Origin: Gammaproteobacteria bacterium
Lineage (GTDB): Bacteria; Pseudomonadota; Gammaproteobacteria; Enterobacterales; Alteromonadaceae
NCBI GenBank assembly: GCA_018825965.1
Contig: JAHKAA010000013.1
Coordinates: 1-64,000, forward strand
Direction of reading: 5' to 3'
DNA length: 64,000 nucleotides
Shown: piece by piece, positions 32,548 through 42,034 of the stretch
Layout of the letters: every line of letters begins with the position of its first letter
Position numbering within the stretch: the stretch's first letter is position 1
The notes under the pieces: generated by a model
What the model was told of the DNA's origin: nothing
What the model saw: only the letters and a program-made list of their open reading frames with translations
Databases searched by the model: none
Translations under genes and position numbers: made by a program

Positions 32548-34710
32548 ATGCCTCAGGGAGAGCAAGCTTTGGCAACTATTCAATCTCAACATAAATGGCG
32601 TTTTTTCCGATCCGGTGGTTTTGATCAGGTAGCGCTGGACTCTGCCGCAGATCTGCAGCATTTAACTGAACTCGACCCTAAACTCTGGACAGTATTGAAC
32701 TGTCCTACGACAGGCCTTGAATTTGACAGCCGCACCCTGGTTTTGTTGGATCAGGATGCAGACGGCCAAATCCGGGTGCCGGAAATTCTTGCTGCTGTGC
32801 GCTGGAGTTGTGAGCGGCTGCTGGATGCGGAAATCATGTTTAAGGCGCCAGGTTTACCGCTGAGTGCTATTAATGATCAGGATGCTGAAGGCGCTAACCT
32901 CAAAGCTGCTGCGCTGCGTGTGTTGGAAATTACCGGTAAAACTGAAGCCGACCCCCTGCAGGTGACGGATCTGGCTGATATGACACTGCTGTTTTCACCC
33001 CATCATTTTAATGGTGATGGCGTGGTCATGGCCGAATTGACCGCAGATCCCGGGCTGGTGCAGCTGATCACTGAAATTATTCAGACTCAGGGTGGACAGC
33101 CGGATCGCAGTGGTGGTTTGGGGATCCACACTGATAGCCTGAATGCGTTTTACCAACAAGCTGCAGCAGTAGTGGACTGGCATGCCGCAGCGGATCCTGC
33201 TGACCCGCTGTTTTGTCCCCTGGCTGATAAAACAACTGAAGCTGTTGCTGCTTTTGAAGCGGTTAAAGCCAAAGTAGATGACTTTTTTGTTCGCTGTCAG
33301 TTGGCTGCTTTTGATAACCGTGCTGCTGAAGCTTTAAATCCAGCTGTTGCTCTGTATGAGGTATTAAGTAATAAAGCCATTAGCAGCAGTGATAAGGATG
33401 TTGCGGCTTTGCCTTTAGCCGCTATTGCTGCGGGGCAATCCTTGCCGCTGGGCGAAGGCATTAATCCGGCCTGGGTCAGTGCGATGAACCACTTCAAGCT
33501 GCTGGTCGTTGAGCCTTTGCTGGGAAGCAAAAGCAAAACGAAAACCGCTCATTTAACAGCGGAGCAGTGGAAAAGTATTTGCCAGCAATTAGAACCATGG
33601 CGTTTGTGGCAAGCAGCTAAGCCTGATACCAGCGTGCATCAACTGGCGCCTGAACGTTTGCAGGCTATAGTAGCAGGCGATGGCAAAACCAGACTTGAAG
33701 CCTTAATTGCTCAGGATCGTTCTGCTTCGGTATTTGCGGATAATGTCGCTGCCGTCGAACGTTTAGTGCGGTATCAGCGCGATTTAGTCACCTTGTTACG
33801 TAACTTTGTGTCTTTAAGTGATTTTTATCAAAGTAAAAACAAAGCTATTTTTCAGATCGGAACCTTGTATCTGGATCAGCGTAGCTGTGAGCTGGTACTC
33901 AAAGTATCGGATATGGCGCGTCATGCCACTATGGCACCTTTTAGCGGTTGTTATCTGGTGTATTGTACCTGCGAACGCAAAGGTGAAGCCCCGTTGCAGA
34001 TAGTAGCTGCTTTGACCGGAGGAGATGTAGACGAATTAATGGTACCAGGCCGGAACGGTGTGTTTTACGACAGACAAGGCCGGGACTGGCGCGCTATAGT
34101 GACGAAAGTGGTGGCTCAGCCCGTCAGTATTGGTCAGGCATTCTGGTCACCTTACAAAAGAGTGGCTGCTTTTATCGAAAGCCAGATACAAAAGTTTGCG
34201 GCCTCACGCGATAAAGATATTGAAACCAAAACCAACACTGGTGTCACTGCAGTTGCCGCAGCGCCAGCGCCGGCAACTCCCGCTGCTGCTGGTTTTGATA
34301 TTGCTAAGTTTGCCGGTATTTTTGCGGCTATGGGTTTAGCCGTAGGAGCTATTGGCACCGCTTTGGCTGCGATGATAGCCGGGCTTTTTTCGCTGCTCTG
34401 GTGGCAAATTCCGCTGGTGATGGCTGCTGTGTTCATACTGATCTCAGGGCCTTCCATGTTGATGGCATTTTTAACCTTGCGTCGGCGTAATTTGGGACCT
34501 CTGCTGGATGCCAATGGCTGGGCAGTGAACACCAGAGCTAAAATTAATGTGCCTTTTGGTGCTGCTTTAACAGGATTGGCTCGTTTGCCTGCGGGCGCAA
34601 AACGCAGCTTAGCTGATCCTTTTGCTGAGAAAAAACGGCCTTGGGCCAGTGTGCTGATCCTGTTGCTGGTTGTTGCTGGCGCAGTGCTCTGGTGGTTCAA
34701 ACTGAACTAG
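32548..34710 (+). CDS. Large EF-hand, membrane-anchored protein of unknown function
   Basis: I do not recognise this 720-residue protein. It has a textbook EF-hand calcium loop at 68-79 (DQDADGQIRVPE) and a weaker NGDG site near 165, both within an alpha-helical, Ala- and Leu-rich cytosolic-looking region without a signal peptide. A Pro/Ala-rich linker near 560-580 leads to two or three hydrophobic helices (about 585-640) and a last one at about 697-717, so the C-terminus is in the membrane. The large N-terminal part probably faces the cytosol. Upstream TATGCT resembles a -10. A TTG a few codons in, behind GGGAG, is an alternative start. Confidence 0.75.
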   Translation: MPQGEQALATIQSQHKWRFFRSGGFDQVALDSAADLQHLTELDPKLWTVLNCPTTGLEFDSRTLVLLDQDADGQIRVPEILAAVRWSCERLLDAEIMFKAPGLPLSAINDQDAEGANLKAAALRVLEITGKTEADPLQVTDLADMTLLFSPHHFNGDGVVMAELTADPGLVQLITEIIQTQGGQPDRSGGLGIHTDSLNAFYQQAAAVVDWHAAADPADPLFCPLADKTTEAVAAFEAVKAKVDDFFVRCQLAAFDNRAAEALNPAVALYEVLSNKAISSSDKDVAALPLAAIAAGQSLPLGEGINPAWVSAMNHFKLLVVEPLLGSKSKTKTAHLTAEQWKSICQQLEPWRLWQAAKPDTSVHQLAPERLQAIVAGDGKTRLEALIAQDRSASVFADNVAAVERLVRYQRDLVTLLRNFVSLSDFYQSKNKAIFQIGTLYLDQRSCELVLKVSDMARHATMAPFSGCYLVYCTCERKGEAPLQIVAALTGGDVDELMVPGRNGVFYDRQGRDWRAIVTKVVAQPVSIGQAFWSPYKRVAAFIESQIQKFAASRDKDIETKTNTGVTAVAAAPAPATPAAAGFDIAKFAGIFAAMGLAVGAIGTALAAMIAGLFSLLWWQIPLVMAAVFILISGPSMLMAFLTLRRRNLGPLLDANGWAVNTRAKINVPFGAALTGLARLPAGAKRSLADPFAEKKRPWASVLILLLVVAGAVLWWFKLN

Positions 34711-34726
34711 GATTGTTTGTTGTACC

Positions 34727-34760
34727 CAGCCTGCGACGTCTTTACGCAGGCTGTTTTTCT
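34727..34760 (+). terminator. Terminator after the EF-hand gene
   Basis: CAGCCTGCG and CGCAGGCTG pair around a nine-base loop and are followed by TTTTTCT. Confidence 0.88.
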
Positions 34761-34882
34761 CTGATGCTTTTCCATTTATCGCCTGCCACCAGCCATTAAA
34801 CCTATGCTATTCACACAGCACTTGGTCTTTGACTGATTTCTTTGTATAAAGAGCTTACAACCACCACTAAAAAAGAATATCA

Positions 34883-37336
34883 ATGAAAACAAAACCATGG
34901 TTAGTAGCGGCTTTTGTCGCGGCAAGTTTTATCGGTTCTGCTGTTGCGGCTGAACCTCAAACCTATCAGCTCAGCCCTGTCAGTGTCAAAGCGCCGGAAA
35001 ATACAGCCCATGCGCCTTTCACTATGGAACAAATTATGGCGCATCCGGACTGGTTGGGCCGTCCTGCTGAAGGAGCTTATTGGGCAGATAACAACAGTCA
35101 GTTGTATTTTCAGCAAAAACGTCAGGGCTCAGAAATTCGGGACTGGTATAGCGTAAAAGCGGAGCAGGGCGCTTTGGCAACAGCTGTGCCTATGGCCGAC
35201 TGGCATTTAATGGGATCGGCGCGCACAGTCTACAGTCAGGATGGTAAATCACTGGCCTATTTGTTTGAAGGTAATGTGTTTGTTAAACATCAGGGCAAGT
35301 TAACCCAGGTGACACGAAGCTCAACACCTTATGACGAAGTGCAGTTTTTAGCGGATGGCCGTTTGGTCTTCCGTGCTGGCTGGACTTATCAGGTGCTGGA
35401 TTTAAACAGCGGTGCTGTGACTGAACTGGTTAGCCTGAAAAATGCGGATAAACCAGCTGCACCCAAAGTAGCAAAGACTTATCTGGCGCAGGAACAGCAT
35501 AAACTCATCGACTTTGTTGCTTTGACGCATAAAAACAAAGCAGAACAGTTTGAACAGCGGCAGTTACTGGCGGCGCAAAACAATGCGCTGGCGATTCAGG
35601 CCGTTTATCTGAATAAAGATAAACGTATTGCATCGGCCAGCCTTTCTCCGAAAGGTGATATGTTGCTGGTCGCGTTAGCGGATAAAGACGAATGGCGTGA
35701 TAAAACTGACATTATGCCCAACTACATTACAGCTTCTGGTGATATAGCAGCTGAAGAAGTACGTCGTCGTGTGGCCGATCAAAAACCTCAATCGCACCAG
35801 TTGTTTTTGGTGGATGTGAAAACTCAGCAGGCAACAGAGCTGAAATATAATGACTTACCAGGTTTTGATGAAGATGTGCTGGCAGCTGTGAAAGCAGAAA
35901 ATGCCAAAGCACAGGGCAAAACTTACCAGTCGAAAAAAGCGCCCCGTGCTATTGAACTGATCAATGACTGGAGCTGGAGTCAGTCTGCAATTCAGTGGCA
36001 TAACTCAGGCTCACAAGTGGCCGTGATGCTCAAAGCCTGGGATAACAAAGACCGTTGGCTGGCGACCGTAGATTTTGCGAAAAAGCGCCTGGTGAATCAG
36101 CACAGATTGCATGATGATGCCTGGATTAACTATAGCTTTAATGACTTTGGCTGGTTAAGCCAAAAAGAGTCTTTGTATTACCTGTCTGAAGAATCAGGTT
36201 ATGCCCATTTGTATCTGAAACCCGTCAATAGCAAAGCCAAAAAACTGACAGCCGGTACTTTTGAAGTCAGCAATCCGCGTTTAACTAAAAACGATCAGTA
36301 CCTGTATTTCAAAGGCAATATCAGCCATCCAGGCATTTACGAAGTGTATCGCGTCAATTTAGCTTCAGGCCAGCTGGAGCAAATGACAGCGCTCAAAGGC
36401 TCGGCTGACTACCAGTTATCACCGGATGAACACAAACTGCTGCTGACCTGGTCCAACACTGTCACGCCACCAGAGCTCTATCTGATGGACAACAAACCTA
36501 AGGCCAAAGTCAGCCGTTTAACTCATACAGTGTCAGCAGAGCTGACGGCTTTAAACCTGGCAGCACCACAAGTCGTTGCTGTGCCATCCAGCCATGGTAA
36601 ACAACCTGTGTTTTCTAAACTTTATTTGCCAAAAGATTATCAGCAGGGTGAAAAACGCCGCGCTGTGATTTTTAACCATGGTGCTGGTTATCTGCAAAAC
36701 AGTGACCTGGGCTGGTCTGGTTATTTCCGTGAATACCTGTTTCATAACTTGTTGATCCAGCAAGGTTATGTCGTATTGGATATGGATTACCGTGCATCAA
36801 AAGGTTATGGCCGTGATTGGCGCACTGCGATTTACCGTCAGATGGGGACCCCTGAAACTCAGGATTTAGTGGATGGTGTGAAGTACCTGGTGGCGAACGC
36901 TCATGTTGATCCACAACGTGTAGGCACTTATGGTGGCTCTTACGGTGGTTTTATGACCTTTATGGCACTTTTCACTGAACCAGATCTGTTTAAAGCCGGT
37001 GCTGCTTTACGTCCTGTCAGTGACTGGGCTTATTACAACCATGGTTATACCTCGAATATTCTGAATACCCCTGATGTTGACCCCATAGCTTACCGTCGCA
37101 GTTCACCGATTTATTTCACTGAAGGTTTAAAAAGCAAGCTGCTGATTAATGCGCCTATGGTGGATGACAACGTGTTTTTCCAGGATGTGGTGCGTTTAGT
37201 GCAACGTTTAATTGAGCATGAAAATGCCAACTTTGAGACCGCGATTTATCCGGTCGAACCTCATGGTTTCCGTCAGCCAAGCAGCTGGCTGGATGAATAC
37301 AAACGTATCTTCCGCTTATTTGAACAAGAGCTTTAA
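34883..37336 (+). CDS. Secreted S9B/DPP IV-like prolyl oligopeptidase family peptidase
   Basis: The 817-residue protein has a signal peptide ending in AVAA, a beta-propeller of about 500 residues and an alpha/beta-hydrolase domain. The triad is Ser686 (GGSYGG), Asp761 (PMVDDNV) and His794 (EPHGF). The large propeller and the WY-rich substrate region suggest dipeptidyl-peptidase or acylaminoacyl-peptidase activity on extracellular peptides, together with the other S9 enzymes here. It is monocistronic, between a terminator and a palindrome shared with the convergent rluA-like gene. Confidence 0.9.
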   Translation: MKTKPWLVAAFVAASFIGSAVAAEPQTYQLSPVSVKAPENTAHAPFTMEQIMAHPDWLGRPAEGAYWADNNSQLYFQQKRQGSEIRDWYSVKAEQGALATAVPMADWHLMGSARTVYSQDGKSLAYLFEGNVFVKHQGKLTQVTRSSTPYDEVQFLADGRLVFRAGWTYQVLDLNSGAVTELVSLKNADKPAAPKVAKTYLAQEQHKLIDFVALTHKNKAEQFEQRQLLAAQNNALAIQAVYLNKDKRIASASLSPKGDMLLVALADKDEWRDKTDIMPNYITASGDIAAEEVRRRVADQKPQSHQLFLVDVKTQQATELKYNDLPGFDEDVLAAVKAENAKAQGKTYQSKKAPRAIELINDWSWSQSAIQWHNSGSQVAVMLKAWDNKDRWLATVDFAKKRLVNQHRLHDDAWINYSFNDFGWLSQKESLYYLSEESGYAHLYLKPVNSKAKKLTAGTFEVSNPRLTKNDQYLYFKGNISHPGIYEVYRVNLASGQLEQMTALKGSADYQLSPDEHKLLLTWSNTVTPPELYLMDNKPKAKVSRLTHTVSAELTALNLAAPQVVAVPSSHGKQPVFSKLYLPKDYQQGEKRRAVIFNHGAGYLQNSDLGWSGYFREYLFHNLLIQQGYVVLDMDYRASKGYGRDWRTAIYRQMGTPETQDLVDGVKYLVANAHVDPQRVGTYGGSYGGFMTFMALFTEPDLFKAGAALRPVSDWAYYNHGYTSNILNTPDVDPIAYRRSSPIYFTEGLKSKLLINAPMVDDNVFFQDVVRLVQRLIEHENANFETAIYPVEPHGFRQPSSWLDEYKRIFRLFEQEL

Positions 37337-37343
37337 CAGGATC

Positions 37344-37369
37344 AGGGTCAGAGCTTTTGCTCTGACCCT
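37344..37369. repeat. 26-nt perfect palindrome between convergent genes
   Basis: AGGGTCAGAGC and its complement flank TTTT. There is no T-run on either side, so it is not a standard terminator. It overlaps the last two bases of the rluA-like coding region. Confidence 0.75.
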
Positions 37370-38027
37370 ACTCAAAATCCGGTTCCAATTCAAAACGTAA
37401 CAGTTGAGAAGAATAAGGCTGGTACACTTCTAAACACAAAGCCTGTAATAACAAACGTGGTGCTGCGGCATAAGCTTCATCATGAGCATAAAAAGCATCG
37501 CCTAAAATGGGATGCCCCAGACTTTGCATATGCACCCGCAATTGATGCGAACGCCCCGTTACAGGGCGCAGTTCCACTAAACTACTTTGACCATCAAAAC
37601 TTAAACGCTGAAAATGAGTCAGAGCGGCTTTGCCGGTTTTTTCACAAATTTTTTGTAAGGGAGGCCGTGCTGCATCTGCGATCAGCGGCGCATTCACCAT
37701 GCCTTGTTCGGCAATTTCACCCCAGACTCTGGCGCGGTAAATTTTTTTCACTGAGCGTGAGGCAAACTGTTGTTTTAGCGCAGCTTCCGCTTTACGACGC
37801 AGCGCAAAGACCACTAAACCTGAAGTGCTCATATCAAGGCGATGCACTAGTTGAGCGAGTGGGAATTGCTGCTGCACACGGCTTAATAAGCAGTCCTGCA
37901 TCTCTTCAGCACGGCCAGGATTAGTTAATAAGCCACTGGGTTTATTCACCACCAGAATGTCTTTATCCAGATACAAAATATCCAGCCAGGGTTCGGCTGG
38001 TGGGTTATACACAAAAGGCCTTTGCAT
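37368..38027 (-). CDS. RluA-family pseudouridine synthase (paralogue 1)
   Basis: The 219-residue protein has the YNPPAEPWLDILY opening typical of E. coli RluA, the catalytic HRLD with Asp65 and the late RSHQLRVHM motif. RluA modifies U746 of 23S rRNA and U32 of some tRNAs. Length equals E. coli RluA (219). A second RluA-like gene lies divergently 104 bases away, so only one of the two may carry the classical specificity; this one resembles RluA more at the N-terminus. Confidence 0.87.
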   Translation of the reverse strand: MQRPFVYNPPAEPWLDILYLDKDILVVNKPSGLLTNPGRAEEMQDCLLSRVQQQFPLAQLVHRLDMSTSGLVVFALRRKAEAALKQQFASRSVKKIYRARVWGEIAEQGMVNAPLIADAARPPLQKICEKTGKAALTHFQRLSFDGQSSLVELRPVTGRSHQLRVHMQSLGHPILGDAFYAHDEAYAAAPRLLLQALCLEVYQPYSSQLLRFELEPDFE

Positions 38028-38131
38028 CCACTCACTCTTATTTTATACAGATGGTTAGTACAGATATAGCTACTGCAGTTCTGGCGCCAATTCTGGCATA
38101 CTAGCGCCAACTTTGTATCTGGTTTTTTAAA

Positions 38132-38818
38132 ATGACCATCACTTTAAATGATTTGGCAATTTTGCCCGCGACCACAGAAAAGTGGCTGTTAGTCTATCAG
38201 GATGAGCATCTGCTGGTGGTGAATAAGCCTACCCATTTATTAACAGTGCCCGGGCGGCATCCACAAAATCAGGATTGCCTGATCAACCGCGTGCAACTGG
38301 AATTCCCCTCTGCATCCGTAGTACACCGACTGGATTATGACACTTCGGGTTTATTGGTGTTACCTCTGACAAAAAAAGCACTGTCGACCATCAGCAAAGA
38401 ATTTCAAAGCAGGGGCACAAAAAAGATTTATCAGGCTGTGGTGTCCGGTGTGCCAGAACCTTCAGAAGGTACTGTGGATAAAGCCATAGCGGCTGACGCT
38501 GACAACAGGCCTTTGTATAAAATCAGCGCTGAGGGTAAAGCCTCTGTAACGCACTACAAAGTGCTCAAGGCTTTACCAGAACATGGTGCTGCTTTAGTGC
38601 AACTTGAACCGGTAACGGGCCGCTCTCATCAATTAAGGCTGCATATGCAAAGCATAGGGCATGCCATTCTAGGTGATCCTTTTTATGCTACCCAGGCGCA
38701 GCACCAACAAAGCAGCCGTTTGCTATTGCATGCAACTGTTCTGGAATTTACTCACCCCCAAAGTGGGCTTTTGATGAGCTTTACTGCTGAACCTGACTTT
38801 TTGCAGGCTTTGTGCTGA
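38132..38818 (+). CDS. RluA-family pseudouridine synthase (paralogue 2)
   Basis: The 228-residue protein has HRLD with Asp68, NKPTHLLTVPGR near the start and RSHQLRLHMQS late. It lacks an S4 domain, as in the RluA and TruC subgroups. It is a clear paralogue of the divergent gene upstream but its N-terminus differs (MTITLNDLAILPA) and its target RNA is uncertain. Its last 38 bases overlap the end of rrtA on the opposite strand. Confidence 0.86.
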   Translation: MTITLNDLAILPATTEKWLLVYQDEHLLVVNKPTHLLTVPGRHPQNQDCLINRVQLEFPSASVVHRLDYDTSGLLVLPLTKKALSTISKEFQSRGTKKIYQAVVSGVPEPSEGTVDKAIAADADNRPLYKISAEGKASVTHYKVLKALPEHGAALVQLEPVTGRSHQLRLHMQSIGHAILGDPFYATQAQHQQSSRLLLHATVLEFTHPQSGLLMSFTAEPDFLQALC

Positions 38819-39386
38819 CAAGATACAGCAGCCCGAGCAGCAGACCACAAATAACTCCATACAAATGCGCGTCTATGGCCACATTGGCGTCTATTAAGGC
38901 GGCCAGCTCCATGTCTGGTCCTTGCCACTGCTCATAGGTGACTTTGGCGATCACCCCCAGCAGAATAAGCCAGCCGGACTGGATTTTATGCCGTATATCG
39001 AGCAAAGCACCAAAGCTAATAAAACAGTGTAACCAGCCGGATAAACCGACATAAATCTGGATTTGTGGACTGAACAGATACAGAAGTACGCTGATCCCCA
39101 GACAGCCCGACAGCAACAAGAGCACAAAAGATTTCAGCTGGTAATGCAACTGATGCAACATCAGCATCAGCAGCAAAGCGCCCAGATTCATCACTAAATG
39201 CCAGTGATTGCTGTGCAGTAAATGGCCGGTGAAAAAGCGCCATACTTGCTGCGGCTCTGCTCTGTGATATTCCAGTACTGAACGGGCAGTCTCCGGCAGC
39301 AGATGCAACAGTATCAACAACAGAGCAAAAGCCAGCAGAGCGTAGTGAAAAGAAGAAAAAGCGCGAAAATTCATCAACATCATCAT
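38781..39386 (-). CDS. rrtA: Rhombosortase (rhomboid-family GlyGly-CTERM protease)
   Basis: The 201-residue membrane protein has six hydrophobic segments and rhomboid motifs: HSNHWHLVMN in the loop and TM2 region, catalytic Ser116 in GLSG, and His174 in AHLYG. The combination matches the small rhombosortase clade, which cuts the GlyGly-CTERM tail from secreted proteins so they can be lipid-modified and displayed. No GlyGly-CTERM tail is encoded in this window, so its substrates are elsewhere. It starts in an ATG-rich stretch, so the exact start among three ATGs is uncertain. Confidence 0.87.
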   Translation of the reverse strand: MMMLMNFRAFSSFHYALLAFALLLILLHLLPETARSVLEYHRAEPQQVWRFFTGHLLHSNHWHLVMNLGALLLMLMLHQLHYQLKSFVLLLLSGCLGISVLLYLFSPQIQIYVGLSGWLHCFISFGALLDIRHKIQSGWLILLGVIAKVTYEQWQGPDMELAALIDANVAIDAHLYGVICGLLLGLLYLVSTKPAKSQVQQ

Positions 39387-39522
39387 TCACAGACTAGAAA
39401 TGCTGCTATGCAAAAGCATTCGTCGCTTCAGGTCAAGGCTTTTAACGTGAAAACTGAGATCAGTCATTGATCCAACTGGCCCGACTAGGTAAGGTGAAGC
39501 TATGTAAGAGGTAGGAAAAATA

Positions 39523-41259
39523 ATGATAAAAACTCAGTTTAATGTGCGGGTCCTGGCAGCGGCATTGCTGTTCAGCAGTTCTGCTTTATTCGCTACAACC
39601 ACAGATCCTGAAGCCACCACGGCTATAGAACAAAAACAACTGACCACAGCCAAACATTATATGGCTTCTGCTGCAAATCCACTGGCGGTCAAAGCGGGCG
39701 AACAGATTCTTGCCAAAGGCGGTAGTGCAGTGGATGCAGCCATTGCTATGCAACTGATGTTGGGGCTGGTGGAGCCACAAAGCTCAGGTATTGGCGGCGG
39801 TTTATTTTTGCTGCACTGGAACAAACAGCAGGCCAGATTAACTTCTATAGATGGCCGCGAAACAGCACCATCCTCAGCCGGGCCAGATTTGTTTATGGAG
39901 CAAGGCCAACTGATGCGCTGGCGTGATGCTTTTGTTGGCGGCAAGTCTGTTGGGGTTCCTGGGGCTATTAAAGCGCTGGAACAGGCTCATCAGCAGCATG
40001 GTGTATTGCCATGGGCAGAGCTTTTTACGCCCGCTATTCAAACCGCTGAACAAGGTTTTGTGGTATCGCCCCGTTTAGCTGGTTTGTTAAAAGCCAACTG
40101 GAACCCGGGTTTAACTAAGTTTCCTCAGACTGCGGCTTATTTTAAAACCGGCGAGCAGTGGCTGCAGCCAGGCTTTGTCCGGAAAAACCCGGACTATGCG
40201 GCTTTACTGAAGCGCATCGCCAAAGAGGGCAGCAAGGCGTTTTATCAGGGTGACAATGCCAAAGCTTTGGTGGCTGCAGTGCAGCAGGCTCCTGTGAATG
40301 CGGGTAACATCAGTCTGAAGGATTTAAGTTCTTATCAGGCTAAACAGCGTGATCCGCTGTGTATGCCGTATCGGCAGTTCAGTATTTGCAGCATGGCACC
40401 ACCCAGTTCTGGTGGTTTGGCGGTATTGCAAATCATGGGCATGCTGGCGCATCAGCCTATGGCAAGATTCAAACCCAACTCAGTGGACGCTATTCACTTG
40501 ATCAGTCAGGCTGGCAAACTGGCTTTTGCCGACCGTGAACGTTTTGCTGCCGATCCGGATTTTGTGAAGGTACCGGTGCAAGGTTTATTGGCTGCTGATT
40601 ATTTAAAACAACGCTCAGGTTTATTGACTGCGCCAGAAGGCGGGCCTGCTGTGGCTGGCGAACCTGAAGGTGCTGAACCTCTGGCGTCAGGCAGCGCTAT
40701 TGAGTTTGCTAATACCAGCCATTTATCTGTAGTCGACAGCAAAGGCAACGCGGTCAGTATGACCAGCAGTATTGAAAACGCCTTTGGTTCTGGCTTATTG
40801 GTCAATGGCTATCTGCTGAACAACCAGCTGACCGACTTTTCGCTGCAGGCCAAAGTAGACGGCTATTGGGTGGCGAACAGAGTGCAAGCCAACAAAAGGC
40901 CACGTTCTTCGATGGCTCCTGTGATGGTGTTTGACCAGAAGGGCAAGCTGATTTATATCACTGGCTCACCGGGGGGCAGCCGCATTATCAATTACGTGGC
41001 CCATAATTTAGTGGCTGTACTGGATTGGAAAATGGATGCCCAACAAGCGGCTAATTTACCGCGATTCACTCATCGAAATGATACTTTGGTACTGGAGCAA
41101 AATACCAATTTGAGCCAGTTGGTTCCTGCCTTGCTGGAACTTGGATACCAACCTAAATTAGCCGACTTAAACAGCGGCATTCATGCCATTGAGATTAAAC
41201 ACACCCATTTGGAAGGTGCTGCCGATCCACGTCGTGAAGGCATTGCAGCCGGCCGGTAG
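39523..41259 (+). CDS. ggt: Gamma-glutamyltranspeptidase, periplasmic
   Basis: The 578-residue precursor has a signal peptide ending near ALFA and the N-terminal nucleophile fold. Self-cleavage should occur before Thr398 (NTSHLSVVD), giving a large and a small subunit. The SSGIGGG segment, the RPRSSMAP segment and the GSPGGSRI oxyanion region are present. It hydrolyses glutathione and other gamma-glutamyl compounds in the periplasm, feeding amino acids and cysteine back to the cell. The enoyl-CoA hydratase gene starts 22 bases after its stop, probably in the same transcript. Confidence 0.95.
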   Translation: MIKTQFNVRVLAAALLFSSSALFATTTDPEATTAIEQKQLTTAKHYMASAANPLAVKAGEQILAKGGSAVDAAIAMQLMLGLVEPQSSGIGGGLFLLHWNKQQARLTSIDGRETAPSSAGPDLFMEQGQLMRWRDAFVGGKSVGVPGAIKALEQAHQQHGVLPWAELFTPAIQTAEQGFVVSPRLAGLLKANWNPGLTKFPQTAAYFKTGEQWLQPGFVRKNPDYAALLKRIAKEGSKAFYQGDNAKALVAAVQQAPVNAGNISLKDLSSYQAKQRDPLCMPYRQFSICSMAPPSSGGLAVLQIMGMLAHQPMARFKPNSVDAIHLISQAGKLAFADRERFAADPDFVKVPVQGLLAADYLKQRSGLLTAPEGGPAVAGEPEGAEPLASGSAIEFANTSHLSVVDSKGNAVSMTSSIENAFGSGLLVNGYLLNNQLTDFSLQAKVDGYWVANRVQANKRPRSSMAPVMVFDQKGKLIYITGSPGGSRIINYVAHNLVAVLDWKMDAQQAANLPRFTHRNDTLVLEQNTNLSQLVPALLELGYQPKLADLNSGIHAIEIKHTHLEGAADPRREGIAAGR

Positions 41260-41281
41260 CCTAAAAAGGATCAGAACAAAA

Positions 41282-42013
41282 ATGAGTATTGATGTCACAC
41301 TGGATCAGGGCGTTTTAATCCTTAGCCTGAACAGACCGGATAAAAAAAATGCGCTCAACAAGCTGATGTATCAGCAATTAGTGCAGCAGTTACAGCAGGC
41401 AGCACAAAATGATGAAATCAAGGTCCTGTTGCTGCAAGGCTCAGCAGAGTGCTTTTCTTCAGGCAATGATTTAGCCGACTTTCTGCAAAGTGGTGAACTC
41501 AACGACGCTCATCCTACTGTAATGTTTTTGTATGAAATGGCGAAATTCCCTAAGCCCGTAGTGGCTGCTGTGGCGGGCCTGGCTATTGGTATAGGAACTA
41601 CAGTGCTGCTGCATTGTGATTTAGTCTACAGCACGGGCGATTGCCGTTTTCAGCTGCCTTTTACTCAGTTGGGGTTATGCCCGGAAGCGGGTTCCAGTCT
41701 GTTATTACCTTTACTGATTGGGCACCAGCGAGCCAGCAGTATGTTATTGCTGTCGGAGGCTATAGATGGCAACGAAGCGTACCGCTTGGGTCTGGTGAAT
41801 CAACTGGTCGACAAAGAAAATCTGTTGGAGTTTGCGCTTAACAAAGCGAAAAAGCTGTCTGCTTTACCTGCGGATGCAGTGCAAAGCAGCAAAAAACTGA
41901 TGAAAAGCGGCAGTGCAGTGAAGCAGGTGATAGAACAGGAGCTGGCGGATTTTAGTCGTTTACTCAAAGGTCCTGAATGCCAACAGGTTATACAGCAGTT
42001 TTTTAAACGTTAA
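41282..42013 (+). CDS. Enoyl-CoA hydratase/isomerase family protein
   Basis: The 243-residue crotonase-fold protein opens with LSLNRPDKKNAL, has the SSGNDLADF oxyanion segment and the AVAGLAIGIGTTVLLHCDLVY block. Family members act on CoA thioesters as hydratases, isomerases or hydrolases. The catalytic Glu pair of true hydratases is not clear: PEAGSS supplies one acidic residue. The exact reaction is therefore open. The start at 41282 is supported by an AAAAAGGA site and by the conserved N-terminus; the longer frame overlaps ggt. Confidence 0.85.
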   Translation: MSIDVTLDQGVLILSLNRPDKKNALNKLMYQQLVQQLQQAAQNDEIKVLLLQGSAECFSSGNDLADFLQSGELNDAHPTVMFLYEMAKFPKPVVAAVAGLAIGIGTTVLLHCDLVYSTGDCRFQLPFTQLGLCPEAGSSLLLPLLIGHQRASSMLLLSEAIDGNEAYRLGLVNQLVDKENLLEFALNKAKKLSALPADAVQSSKKLMKSGSAVKQVIEQELADFSRLLKGPECQQVIQQFFKR

Positions 42014-42034
42014 CACTCAGCCCAAAAATGTAGA

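Noticed and set aside
34152..34700. A 182-codon minus-strand ORF opposite the end of the EF-hand gene
   Set aside because: It is rich in Ala, Pro and Lys as expected from the reverse of Ala- and Leu-rich codons, and it lacks a start signal. It is probably an antisense shadow.
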